Made by a program: the position numbers and the translations under genes
Part shown: positions 17,990 through 26,588 of the stretch, piece by piece
Layout of the letters: each line of letters opens with the position of its first letter
Numbering within the stretch: the stretch's first letter is position 1
Notes under the pieces: generated by a model
The model's input: only the letters and a program-made list of their open reading frames with translations
What the model was told of the DNA's origin: nothing
Database searches by the model: none
NCBI RefSeq assembly: GCF_006088715.1
Contig: NZ_CP030771.1
Location: 4,154,001-4,218,000 of the forward strand
Source: Streptomyces sp. YIM 121038
Lineage (GTDB): Bacteria; Actinomycetota; Actinomycetes; Streptomycetales; Streptomycetaceae
Direction: 5' to 3'
Length of the DNA stretch: 64,000 nt

Positions 17990-20800
17990 GAGCCCCCCAC
18001 CGCTACCGCGGCGGGGGCGTCTCCCACCCGCCCGGCGGGGCCTCTCCCACCTGCCCGGCGGGGGCGTCTCCCACCTGCACGGCGGCGGCCTCCCCCGCCC
18101 GCCCGGCGCAGGCCTCCCCCGCCCGCCCAGCGCAGGCCTCCCCCGCCCACCCAGCGGGGCCTTTCCACCCACCCGCCCGAGGCTCCCCGCCTTGCGAGGC
18201 CGGGCCCTGACGCGGAGCACCACCCCCGAGGCCGCGATCCCGCAGCTGACGCGCGCGGTTCCCTTCCCACCCACCCACCCGAAACTTTCGGCCTTGCGAG
18301 GCCGGGCCCCGACGCGCAGTGCCGCCCCCCAGGCCACGGTCCTGCGGCTAACGCGGCGGTTCCTTCCCCGCCCACCCGCCCGAAACGCCCCCGCCTTGCC
18401 AGGCCGGGCCCCGACGCGCAGCGCCACCCCCGAGCCCACGGCCACCGCAGCGGTCCCCTCTCCCACCCACCCGCCCGAAACTCCCTGGCCCACAGCGCGG
18501 GACGCCTGCCGTCGGTGCCCCACGCTGGCGCCCCGGTGACACGGGGCTTGCGCTGCGCGCCCCCGGGCGGTCCCACCCACCCGCCCCCACCGGGGCCGGG
18601 CTCTCCCAACGGGAACGCCCCGCCCTTGCGAGCCCACCGTCTCAGCGCGGGGCGCTACCGCGGCGGACGGCTTCCCACCCGCCCACCCGAATCCCCCCGG
18701 CTTCGCGGGCTCGGCCCCGACGCGGAGCGCATACGGCCCCCACCCGGGGTGGGGGCGGGCGGCGGGACCGCCCCGCCCTTGCACGGCCCGACCCGACGCA
18801 CAGCACTTACGGGTAACACCGCCAGACCTCCACCCCAGGCCGGGGCAGGAGGCGGGCCCCGGCATTGCACGACTCGGCCCCAACACGCAGCGCTCACGGG
18901 TAACACCGCCAGACCTCCACCCCAGGCCGGGGCAGGAGGCGGGACCCGGCATTGCACGACTCGGCCCCAACACGCAGCGCTTACGGGTGACGCCCCCAGA
19001 CCCCACCTCAGGCGGGGGCAGGACGCAGGACGCACCCCCGCCCTTGCACGGCCCGGCCCGACGCACAGCGCTCACGGGTGACACCGCCAGACCTCCACCC
19101 CAGGCGGGGGCAGGAGGCGGGGCCACCCCGCGGCATTGCACGGCCCGGCCTCGACACGCAGCGCTACGGGTGGCGCCCCCAGAGCCCACCCCGGGCCGGG
19201 GGGGGGCGGGCGGCGGGACCGCCCCGGCTTTCCACGGCCGGGCCCCGACGCGGAACGCATGCCGCTGACGCCCCTCCAACCTCCGTCCCAGGCTGTGCAC
19301 GGCCTGCCTCCGGTACGGGGCGCTTGCCGCTGGCGCCCCCAGACCCCACCTCAGGCGGGGGCGGGAGACGGGCCCCCGGCATTGCACGGCCCGGCCCGAC
19401 ACGCAGCGCTTGCGGATGGCGCCACAGCCCCCCCACCCCGGGCCGGGGGGGGCGGGCCCCGGCGTTGCACGGCCGGGCCCCTCCACAGCGTGCTTGCGGG
19501 TGGCACCCCCAGGCCCCCGCCCGGGGCGGGGGGCAAGCGGGCTGCGAGACGCCCCCCGGCATGGGGCAGCCCGGCCCGACGCGAAGCGCATGCCGCTGAC
19601 GCGCCATCCCCCAGCCCGGCGGCACCGGGCCGCGCTGCGCGCCACCGGGGCAGGCCCACCCGCCCACCTCACCTGGCCGAACTCCCCGGGCGGGACCACC
19701 CTCGACGTGCGAAGCCCGGCCCCGGCGCGGAGGGCTGCCCCCGCAGACGTCTCCCACCCAGCTCAACTCCGCCGACCCGGCCCCGACGCGGAACCCTTGC
19801 CGGTGATGCCCCACAGCCCCCGGCCCGGGCTGCTCAAGCCCCATGCGGGCGCTCGCGGTCGGTGACCCATCGACCCCACCCCGGGTGGGGGCGGGCGGTG
19901 GGACCATCCCCCGCCCTGGGCGGCCCGGCCTCGGCAAAGGCGCTTGCGGTCGGCGCCCCCAGCGGCACCGCCCCGGGTGGGGGCGGGTGGCGGGACTGTC
20001 CCCGGCCTCGGGCGACCCGGCCTCCGCGGAAGCGCTCGCGGGTGGCGCCCTTCACCACCGCCCTGGCCCGGGCGAAGGGCGGGGCGGGACCACCCCGGCG
20101 CACCGGTGGTGCCCATGGACTCCCGGCCTGGGTGGGGGCGGCGGGAGGGCTCCCCCCCCCGGCTCTACCCGGCTTGGCCCCGGCGAAGGCGCGGGCAGTG
20201 CGAGGCTGCCCCCGGCTCCACGCGACTTGGCCCCGCCGAAGGGGCGGGCGGCGGTCCCCCACGGAACTCGTACCGGGCGGGGCGGGTGGCGGGGCCGTCC
20301 TGGTCCGGCGAAGCCTGACTCCGGCGTGGGGTGAGGGGCCTACGGGCCGGGCCCCTGACCGCCAGGTACCGCCCCGGCGGCGCGCAGCGCAGCCCCGTGT
20401 CGCCGAGGCCGCGGGCGAGCACCCCGCCTCGGGGCCCCGCGGCCGGGCGGTGAGGCGGCCCCCTCGGCGGAGCCCATGCCCGGACCGTGGGGCGGCGAGC
20501 GGGGAGCCCTCCTCGCTGGGGCCCATGCCCAGGCCCTGGGGCGGCGACCGAAGAGCGCCCTTCGGTGAAGCCCAGGCCCGAGCCGTGGGGCGGCGGGCAG
20601 GACCGACCCTCGGTAGAGCCCATGCCCGGACCGTGGGGCGGCGGGCGGGGAGCGCCCCTCGGCGGAGCCCGCGCGCGGGCCCTGGGGCGGCGGGCGGGGA
20701 GCGCTCCTCGGTAGAGCCCGCGCCGGAGCCCTGGGGCGGCGACCGGCGCTCCTCGGTGGGGCCAGCCGCGGGGGCACGGTCCGAGGGCCCCGGGTGGGGC
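17990..20800. repeat. 2.8-kb non-coding mosaic repeat field (element C)
   Basis: Between the convergent tetR and glyoxalase-like genes lies a long C/G-rich tract without credible genes. From about 18,700 to 19,140 units recur with starts spaced 77, 86, 87, 92 and 92 bp, each containing TTGCACGGCCCGGCCC, ACGCRCAGCGCT, ACGGGTRACRCC and ACCCCAGGCGGGGGC. Looser copies fill 17,990-18,700 and 19,140-20,340. Spacings are mostly not multiples of three, so open frames here encode no consistent peptide. A single related copy lies at 62,735-62,880. The origin is unknown; expansion of a dispersed intergenic element is the simplest reading. Confidence 0.85.
20440..20790. repeat. 49-bp tandem repeat, about six or seven units
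   Basis: The marker TGGGGCGGCG starts at 20488, 20537, 20586, 20634, 20683 and 20732, a period of 49, 49, 48, 49 and 49 bp. Each unit continues with GGGGAGC-like and CTCGGTRGAGCCC sequence. The period is not a multiple of three, so it is not a coding repeat. Confidence 0.9.
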
Positions 20801-21169
20801 TCAGGCCCGGGCGGACGGTTCCAGGAACTCCAGGCGGTTGCCTGCCGGGTCGTGGGCGTAGAAGCGGCGGTGGCCAGGGAGCGCGTCGTCCCAGACGACG
20901 CCGACCCCGTGGGCCACGAGCCGCGCGGCGTACGCGTCGATGCCGACGACCCGCAGCCCGGGATGGGCCTTGCGTGCGGGCCGGAAGCCGTCCTCGATCC
21001 CGAGGTGGAGCTGGACGGCCCCCGCCCGGAACCAGCAGCCGCCGCGCGCCGCGAGCCCCGGCGGCTTGGGCACCTCCTCCATCCCGAGGGCGTCCGCGTA
21101 GAAGGCGCGCAGGGACGGTTCGCTGCCGGGCGGCGCGGCCAGCTGTACGTGGTCGAGGGCGGTCAGCAT
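20801..21169 (-). CDS. Glyoxalase/bleomycin-resistance-fold (VOC) protein
   Basis: A single-domain VOC protein of 122 residues: MLTALDHVQLAAPPGSEPSL, FYADALGMEEVPKPP, AGAVQLHLGIEDGF, KAHPGLRVVGIDAYAARL and FYAHDPAGNRLEFLEP. The His of DHVQL, the His of QLHLG and the Glu of RLEFLE fit the usual metal ligands. The substrate cannot be told. Its ATG overlaps the stop of the methyltransferase gene by the ATGA arrangement, so it is the second gene of a coupled two-gene operon. Confidence 0.9.
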   Translation of the reverse strand: MLTALDHVQLAAPPGSEPSLRAFYADALGMEEVPKPPGLAARGGCWFRAGAVQLHLGIEDGFRPARKAHPGLRVVGIDAYAARLVAHGVGVVWDDALPGHRRFYAHDPAGNRLEFLEPSARA

Positions 21170-22014
21170 CACACCGCCTCCTCGGCCCCGGCCTTGCGGG
21201 CCACCGCGAAGAGGCGGCGGAAGGGGAAGACCGTGCCGTGGTCCCGCCGGGGGTAGGCCGCGCGCAGCAGGGCCCCGTACTCGTCGAGGAAGTCCCCGGT
21301 GGCCCGGGGGTCGTCGGCGAGGGCCGTGAGGACGGGCCGGAGTCCGGTGCCCTTGACCCAGTCGAGGACCGCGTCCTGACCGGGCAGGACCTGGAGGTAG
21401 GTGGTCTCCCAGACGTCGGCGGCGCAGCCGAGCCCGCTGAGGAGGTCGAGGTAGGCGGCGGGTTCGAGGACCGCGTCCGCGTGGCGCAGGCGCCCGGCGA
21501 GGCGTGTGCGCCAGCGCGGCGCCGCCGCCAGGTCCCGCATCAGCGCGTGGCTGGGCGCGTCGAAGTTGGCCGGGACCTGGAAGGCGAAGGTGCCGCCGGG
21601 CGCGAGGGCGTGGATCCAGGCGGCGAAGGAGTCGGCGTGCCCGGGCACCCACTGGAAGGTGGCGTTGGACAGGATCAGGTCGTACGGCTCCGGCGGCGCC
21701 CACCGGGCGAGGTCGGCGTGGGCGAAGTCCACGCGGCCCCCGCCGGGCGTGGCCCCGGCGTGGTCGGCGGCGCGCTCCAGCATCTCGGGCGAGTTGTCGT
21801 AGCCGGTGATGTGGGCGCGGGGCCAGCGTTCGGCGATGAGCGCGGTGGAGTTGCCGGGCCCGCAGCCGAGGTCGGCGATGCGCGGGGGCCGCCCGTCGGC
21901 GGGCGCGCTCACGTGGGCGAGCAGATCGGTGAGGGCGCGATTGCGGTGGCCCGCGTGGCGCAGGTACTGGTTCGGGTCCCAGGTGGGGGACGCGGGAGAC
22001 GGCGTGGACGGCAT
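21169..22014 (-). CDS. tam: Trans-aconitate 2-methyltransferase-like SAM enzyme
   Basis: A 281-residue class I methyltransferase. Motif I is IADLGCGPGNSTALIAERWP (residues about 45-65), with GYDNSPEMLERA (motif II) and YDLILSNATFQWVPGH (motif post-II), the LSNAxxQWVP stretch being typical of Tam. Tam methylates trans-aconitate, an inhibitor of aconitase, to a monoester. The N-terminal SPTWDPNQYLRHAGHRNRAL is also characteristic. GAGGAG lies 7 nt before the ATG. It is followed without a gap by the VOC gene. The 17-bp iterons begin 27 bp upstream. Confidence 0.92.
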   Translation of the reverse strand: MPSTPSPASPTWDPNQYLRHAGHRNRALTDLLAHVSAPADGRPPRIADLGCGPGNSTALIAERWPRAHITGYDNSPEMLERAADHAGATPGGGRVDFAHADLARWAPPEPYDLILSNATFQWVPGHADSFAAWIHALAPGGTFAFQVPANFDAPSHALMRDLAAAPRWRTRLAGRLRHADAVLEPAAYLDLLSGLGCAADVWETTYLQVLPGQDAVLDWVKGTGLRPVLTALADDPRATGDFLDEYGALLRAAYPRRDHGTVFPFRRLFAVARKAGAEEAV

Positions 22015-22041
22015 GAGGGGGCTCCTCTGCGGCGCACGGGC

Positions 22042-22143
22042 GCGTGCGTACGGCGATCGCGTGCGTACAGCGGTCGCGTGCGTACAGCGATCACGTGCTT
22101 ACAGCGATCGCGTGCGTACGACGGTCGCGTGCGTACGGCGATG
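22042..22143. repeat. 17-bp iterons, six tandem copies
   Basis: Six consecutive 17-mers begin at 22042, 22059, 22076, 22093, 22110 and 22127, consensus GCGTGCGTACRGCGATC. They lie 27 bp upstream of the tam start codon, between tam and the divergent marR. Most carry the core GTGCGTAC. With 17 bp and no frame they are not coding. Possible roles are multimeric regulator binding or neutral slippage. The rest of the 22015-22378 interval is GC-rich, with nothing else recognised until the marR promoter. Confidence 0.95.
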
Positions 22144-22329
22144 ACGTAGGGGCGCGGGTGCGGACGGGCGGGGCCGTACGGGAGGGGCGCGGCGGCGGGC
22201 GTCCGCGCGCGGCCCGGGGTGTGCGCGGCGCGTGGCGCGCACACCCCGGGCGTGCGGATGCACGCCGTACGGCCACCCCGTGCGGACTGGGCGTGCCGAT
22301 CGGTCCTCGCCATCCTCACCCCCCAACTA

Positions 22330-22371
22330 TCTTGACGTCAAGAGACTTCATGTCGACAGACCCCCTACACT
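22330..22371 (+). promoter_or_regulatory. marR control region: 14-bp palindrome and leaderless -10
   Basis: TCTTGACGTCAAGA (22330-22343) is a perfect 14-bp palindrome, a typical MarR-dimer target. TACACT (22366-22371) is a good -10 box ending 7 nt before the ATG at 22379, which predicts transcription starting at the start codon. The palindrome would cover the region just upstream of -35. Confidence 0.55.
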
Positions 22372-22378
22372 GATCGTC

Positions 22379-22876
22379 ATGGAGGACGAGGTCGACCGGC
22401 TGGTCGCTGCATGGCGTCGGGAGCGCCCTGACCTCGACGTGGAACCGCTCGAGGTGCTGAGCCGCGTGAGCAGGCTGGCGCGCCATCTCGACCGGGCACG
22501 TCGGCTGGCGTTCTCCGAGCACGAGCTGGAGCCCTGGGAGTTCGACGTACTGACGTCGCTCAGACGCGCGGGCGCCCCCTATCAGCTGTCCCCGGGCCAG
22601 CTCCTCACCCAGACCCTGGTGACCTCGGGCACGATGACGAACCGCATCGACCGGCTCGCCAAGAAGGGGCTCGTGGAGCGCCTGCCCGATCCGAGCGACC
22701 GCCGTGGCGTGCTCGTGCGGCTCACTGATGAGGGCCGCGACCGCGCCGACCAGGCCCTCGCGGGACTCCTTGAGCAGGAGCGGGCGATCCTCGGCGAGCT
22801 TTCGCGCGCCCAGCGCGGTGAACTGGCGGCGCTGCTACGCCAGTTGACCGCCCCGTTCGACAACGTCCCCGGCTAG
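22379..22876 (+). CDS. MarR-family transcriptional regulator
   Basis: A 165-residue winged-helix regulator. The HTH region is SPGQLLTQTLVTSGTMTNRI then DRLAKKGLVERLPDPSDRRG, with the wing DRRGVLVRLTDEGRD that defines MarR proteins. The ATG at 22379 has no upstream ribosome site; with the -10 box 7 nt before it, a leaderless mRNA is likely. A perfect palindrome upstream suggests autoregulation. The last 42 bp overlap the 3' end of the convergent luxR-type gene. The ligand is unknown; the tam/VOC operon or the downstream gene could be targets. Confidence 0.93.
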   Translation: MEDEVDRLVAAWRRERPDLDVEPLEVLSRVSRLARHLDRARRLAFSEHELEPWEFDVLTSLRRAGAPYQLSPGQLLTQTLVTSGTMTNRIDRLAKKGLVERLPDPSDRRGVLVRLTDEGRDRADQALAGLLEQERAILGELSRAQRGELAALLRQLTAPFDNVPG

Positions 22877-23614
22877 GTCGACGGGCCCGACCCCGGCCCT
22901 GCGGGCGAGGGCGACGGCGGCGAGCGTGGAGTGCACGCCGAGTTTGCCGAGCACGTTCTGCATATGGGTGCGGACGGTGTGCGGGGACAGGAAGAGGCGT
23001 TCGGCGACGGCCTTGCGGCCGAGTCCCGCGACCATGCAGCGCAGCACCTCGCGCTCGCGCGGCGTCAGGGACTCCACGAGCCGCTCGGACTCCGTGCGGT
23101 GCTTGCGGGCGGCCGTCAGCTCGCGCAGCACGCCGGTGAGCAGGGCGGGCGGCAGATGCGTCTCGTCCCGCAGTACGCCGCGGATGACGGTGAGCAGCCG
23201 GGACAGGGAGCAGTCCTTCGCCACCCAGCCCGAGGCCCCGGCCTGGAGCGCGAGCGCGGCGCGGCGGGGGTCGTCCTTCTCCGCGAGGACGACGGTCCGC
23301 ACGGCGGGCTGCGCCGAACGCACGCCCGTGACCAGGGAGATGCCGTCCACGAGCCCGTCCGCCTGGCCGTCGTGCACCGGCACCGCCGGGCGGGCCGCGC
23401 TGTGCAGCACGGGCGCGGTGCCGCCGAGGTCGGCGTCGACGAGCAGCACGTCGTATCTGCGGCCTTCGGCGGCCGCGCGGTCAAGGCAGCGCAGCGCCGC
23501 CGGGCCGCTGCCCGCGGCGGACACGTCCACGTCGGGCTCGGCGGCGAGCGCGGCCGCGAGCGACTCGGCGAAGATGCGATGGTCGTCGACGACCAGGACT
23601 CGGATACGAACCAC
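22835..23614 (-). CDS. LuxR/NarL-type response regulator
   Basis: About 259 residues from the GTG at 23614. The receiver has the acidic pair in VRIRVLVVDDHRIFAES, a phospho-acceptor Asp candidate in DVLLVDADLGG, and the Lys of GWVAKD. An unusual insertion (ARPAVPVHDGQADGLVDGIS) lies between. The LuxR HTH follows: LTPREREVLRCMVAGLGRKA, then RLFLSPHTVRTHMQNVLGKLG. No kinase gene is adjacent. Longer upstream frames lack a ribosome site. Its 3' end overlaps marR on the other strand. The targets are unknown. Confidence 0.9.
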   Translation of the reverse strand: MVRIRVLVVDDHRIFAESLAAALAAEPDVDVSAAGSGPAALRCLDRAAAEGRRYDVLLVDADLGGTAPVLHSAARPAVPVHDGQADGLVDGISLVTGVRSAQPAVRTVVLAEKDDPRRAALALQAGASGWVAKDCSLSRLLTVIRGVLRDETHLPPALLTGVLRELTAARKHRTESERLVESLTPREREVLRCMVAGLGRKAVAERLFLSPHTVRTHMQNVLGKLGVHSTLAAVALARRAGVGPVDLAGDVVERGGQLA

Positions 23615-23848
23615 GGAAACCCCCACAGGCTGGAGGACGGTGGACCAAGTGCGGATACGGCGCCCGGCATGAGGGAGCGCCACAGCCGCACGGCCGCCGC
23701 CGTGCTGTGACTGCCACCCCCAGGCCGGGCGTCGTACCCGACTGTCTCGCCCCCTGAACGGCGCCGGCCCCCACCGGCGCTGTCCTTCAGAGTACGGACG
23801 GGGGCCCGGAGCGGAAGTGGATTTGCAGAACTGATTGTCCGGCGCGTT

Positions 23849-23854
23849 TATGGT
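23849..23854 (+). promoter_or_regulatory. -10 box placed for a leaderless GNAT mRNA
   Basis: TATGGT ends 7 nt before the ATG at 23862. TTGCAG (23823-23828) is a possible -35 but with a long 20-nt spacer. Confidence 0.4.
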
Positions 23855-23861
23855 GAGCCGT

Positions 23862-24305
23862 ATGTTTCGTATTGAGACGGGAGTCGACAAAGAACGGCTT
23901 CGTCTGCTTCGGGCGCGCCTGCGGGCGGCCAATACGGACGCCTCACCCGTGCTGCGGGCGATGCGGGGGACCCCTGCCGAGCGGGAAGTTCCGCTCGGGA
24001 TCTGGGCGTTGGGGGACGACGACGCGCTGGTCGGGGGCCTGTCCGGGCACACGTGGGCGGGGTGGCTGCACGTGGGCCTGCTCTGGGTCGCGCCGGGCGC
24101 GCGGGGCGCGGGCCTCGGCGCGCGGTTGCTCGCGCGGGCGGAGGCGGTGGCCCTGGCGGAGCGGGGCTGTCGCAACTCGCGCCTGGAGACCTGGGACTTC
24201 CAGGCCCCCGCGTTCTACGAGAAGCAGGGCTACGCGGTGGTGTGCGCCATCCCCGACTACCCGGAGGGCGTCACGGAGTACACCTTGACGAAGCGCTTGG
24301 GCTAG
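23862..24305 (+). CDS. GNAT-family N-acetyltransferase
   Basis: A 147-residue single-domain acetyltransferase. The acetyl-CoA-binding motif A is LLWVAPGARGAGLGARLL (R-G-x-G-x-G/A type), followed by SRLETWDFQAPAFYEKQGYA, the usual strand and helix with FYEKxGY. The C-terminus (PEGVTEYTLTKRLG) completes the beta-sheet. Start 23862 (MFRIETG) was chosen because it lies 7 nt after a good -10 box; an in-frame ATG 12 nt earlier overlaps that box. The substrate is unknown. It is convergent with galK. Confidence 0.9.
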   Translation: MFRIETGVDKERLRLLRARLRAANTDASPVLRAMRGTPAEREVPLGIWALGDDDALVGGLSGHTWAGWLHVGLLWVAPGARGAGLGARLLARAEAVALAERGCRNSRLETWDFQAPAFYEKQGYAVVCAIPDYPEGVTEYTLTKRLG

Positions 24306-24327
24306 CCCTGCCGGGGGCCTCCCCAAT

Positions 24328-24455
24328 CCCGCCCCTTCCCGAAACTGGGGGCTCCGCCCCCAGACCCCCGCTCCTCAAACGCCGGAGGGGCTGGAATACA
24401 GCGCCGTTTTCGGGGGTCCGAGGGGGCGGAGCCCCCTTGTTCGGGAAGGGGCGGG
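24328..24455. terminator. Long imperfect inverted repeat between GNAT and galK, with element A core
   Basis: CCCGCCCCTTCCCGAA (24328-24343) is the inverse of 24440-24455. Further in, GGGGGCTCCGCCCCC and a GGGGGCGGAGCCCCC-like block also mirror each other. The centre carries the element A core CTCAAACGCCGG (24374-24385). Placed between convergent genes, it probably terminates both. Confidence 0.75.
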
Positions 24456-24475
24456 TCTGGGGCGCTCCGCGAGGG

Positions 24476-25621
24476 CTAGGCCAGGCGGCAGGCCCCCCGC
24501 GACGGCTCCGCCTCGAAGATGCGGGGGGCGGGGAAGCCCGCACGGGCGAAGGCGGTGCGGAGGGCCTTCGTGAGGGCCTCCGTCTCGCCCGCCTCCGCGA
24601 GGACGACCGCGGAGCCCCCGAACCCGCCCCCGGTCATGCGCGCGCCCAGCGCCCCCGCCCCGCACGCCGTCTCGACGGCGAGGTCGAGTTCGGCGCAGGA
24701 GATGCGCAGGTCGTCCCGGAGGGAGGCGTGGCCTTCGGTGAGGAGCGGCCCGATGCCGCGTACGTCGCCCGCGTCGAGGAGCGCCGCGACCCGCTCGACC
24801 CGGTGGTCGTCGGAGACGACGTGCCGCACGTAGCGGCGGACGCGGTCGTCGCTCAAGCGGTCCAGGGCCGCGGGGAGTTCGGCGTGCGGGACGTCGCGCA
24901 GATGGGTCACGCCGAGCGCGCGCGCCCCGGCCTCGCAGCCCGCGCGCCGCTCGGCGTACGCCCCGTCGCCCAGCTCGTGCTTCACGCGCGTGTCGACGAC
25001 GAGGAGGCGTAGGCCGTGCGCGGCGAGGTCGAAGGGGACCTGGCGCACGGACAGGTCGCGGCAGTCGAGGTGCAGCACGTGGCCGGGCTCGCAGACGGCG
25101 GACGCCGTCTGGTCCATGACGCCGCACGGCACGCCCACGAACGCGTTCTCGGCGCGCTGGGCGATGAGTGCCAACTCCCGCCGGTCTAGGCCGAGTTCGT
25201 AGAGGTCGTTCAGGGCGAGCGCCGTCACCACCTCCAGCGCCGCCGAGGAGGACAGGCCCGCCCCGGTCGGCACCGTGGAGGCCAGGTGCAGATCCGCGCC
25301 GGCGACCGGGTGCCCGGCCTCGCGCAGCGCCCAGACGACGCCGGCGGGGTAGGCGGCCCAGCCGCCGCTGTCGGAGAGCGGCTGCAGGGCGGCCGCGCCG
25401 AGTTCGACGACGGGTCCCTCGACGTCGGCGGAGTGCAGCCGCAGGATCCCGTCGTCGCGGCGGGCGACCGCGGCCACCGCCGTGTGCGGCAGGGCGAGCG
25501 GCATCACGAAGCCCTCGTTGAAGTCCGTGTACTCGCCGATGAGGTTGACGCGGCCCGGTGCCGCCCACACCCCGGCGGGTTCGTATCCGTAGAGGGTGGT
25601 GAACTCCTCGGCGACGGACAT
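24476..25621 (-). CDS. galK: Galactokinase
   Basis: GalK phosphorylates alpha-D-galactose to galactose-1-phosphate, the first Leloir step. The 381-residue protein shows the galactokinase signature GRVNLIGEYTDFNEGFVMPL, the GHMP ATP loop VPTGAGLSSSAALEV and the third motif MTGGGFGGSAVVL. ENAFVGVPCGVMDQTAS carries the catalytic-Asp region. The start is 7 nt after the galE stop. It is the last gene of the galT-galE-galK operon. Confidence 0.97.
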   Translation of the reverse strand: MSVAEEFTTLYGYEPAGVWAAPGRVNLIGEYTDFNEGFVMPLALPHTAVAAVARRDDGILRLHSADVEGPVVELGAAALQPLSDSGGWAAYPAGVVWALREAGHPVAGADLHLASTVPTGAGLSSSAALEVVTALALNDLYELGLDRRELALIAQRAENAFVGVPCGVMDQTASAVCEPGHVLHLDCRDLSVRQVPFDLAAHGLRLLVVDTRVKHELGDGAYAERRAGCEAGARALGVTHLRDVPHAELPAALDRLSDDRVRRYVRHVVSDDHRVERVAALLDAGDVRGIGPLLTEGHASLRDDLRISCAELDLAVETACGAGALGARMTGGGFGGSAVVLAEAGETEALTKALRTAFARAGFPAPRIFEAEPSRGACRLA

Positions 25622-25628
25622 GGGCCGG

Positions 25629-26588
25629 TTACCCCTTTCGCTGGGCGAAGGCCCAGGCGTCGGCGACGATGCCCGCGAGGCCGGCGCGGGCGGGCCGCCA
25701 GCCGAGGCGCTCGTGGGCGGTGGCGGCGGAGGCGACGAGGACCGCCGGGTCGCCGCCCCTGCGCGCGGCCACGACCTCGGGGATCGGGTGCCCGGTCACC
25801 TTGCGGACGGTCTCGATGACCTCGCGCACGGAGAAGCCGCTGCCGTTGCCAAGGTTGCAGATGAGGTGTTCGCCCGGCGCGGCGGCGTCGAGGGCGCGCA
25901 GATGGGCGTCGGCGAGGTCGGCGACGTGGATGTAGTCGCGCACGCAGGTGCCGTCGGGGGTGGCGTAGTCGTCGCCGAAGACGGAGATCGCCTCGCGCCT
26001 GCCCTGGGCGACCTGGAGGACGAGCGGGATGAGGTGGGACTCGGGGTCGTGGCGCTCGCCGAACTCTCCGTAGGCGCCCGCCACGTTGAAGTAGCGCAGG
26101 GAGACCGCGCCCAGGCCGTGGGCCTTCGCCTCGCCCGTGATCATGTGGTCGACGGCGAGCTTGGAGGCGCCGTAGGGGGAGGTCGGCGCGGTGGGGTCGG
26201 TCTCCTTGATGGGGGTGCTCACCGGTTCGCCGTAGGTCGCGGCGGTGGAGGAGAAGACGAGGGTGCGCACGCCCGCGTCGCGCATGGCGGCGAGGAGCGC
26301 CATGGTGCCGCCGACGTTGTTGTCCCAGTACTTCTCGGGCTTGGCGACGGACTCGCCGACCTGGGAGAAGGCGGCGAAGTGCAGGACGCCCGCGTACGAG
26401 GAATCCAGCCACTTGGCGGCATCGCGGATGTCGCCCTCGATGAAGGTGGCGCCCGCGGGGACGGCTTCGCGGAAGCCCGTGGCGAGGTTGTCGAGGACCG
26501 TGACCTGGTGCCCGGCCTCGATCAGATGCTGTGCGACGACGCTGCCGACATAGCCCGCGCCGCCCGTGACCAGGTACTTCGCACTCAT
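25629..26588 (-). CDS. galE: UDP-glucose 4-epimerase
   Basis: GalE interconverts UDP-galactose and UDP-glucose using tightly bound NAD. The 319-residue protein begins [19 protein letters not shown] with the TGxxGYVGS nucleotide loop. The catalytic pair is in [13 protein letters not shown] (YxxxK), with Ser/Thr in [23 protein letters not shown] and the [13 protein letters not shown] stretch are typical of SDR epimerases. The ATG at 26588 overlaps the galT stop by one base (TGATG), so translation is coupled. Confidence 0.97.
   Translation of the reverse strand: MSAKYLVTGGAGYVGSVVAQHLIEAGHQVTVLDNLATGFREAVPAGATFIEGDIRDAAKWLDSSYAGVLHFAAFSQVGESVAKPEKYWDNNVGGTMALLAAMRDAGVRTLVFSSTAATYGEPVSTPIKETDPTAPTSPYGASKLAVDHMITGEAKAHGLGAVSLRYFNVAGAYGEFGERHDPESHLIPLVLQVAQGRREAISVFGDDYATPDGTCVRDYIHVADLADAHLRALDAAAPGEHLICNLGNGSGFSVREVIETVRKVTGHPIPEVVAARRGGDPAVLVASAATAHERLGWRPARAGLAGIVADAWAFAQRKG

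Noticed and set aside
17990..20800. CRISPR array
   Set aside because: Units vary in length and sequence with no constant repeat of about 28-37 bp separated by unique spacers, and no cas genes are nearby.
17645..21256. Several open frames of 200-700 codons in the repeat field, including collagen-like Gly/Arg/Pro proteins
   Set aside because: Repeat periods (49, 77, 86, 92 bp) shift the frame from unit to unit, and no start has a ribosome site or recognisable domain.
22042..22143. Replication-origin or plasmid iterons
   Set aside because: No Rep gene or AT-rich unwinding region nearby; the site is an ordinary intergenic gap in core chromosome.
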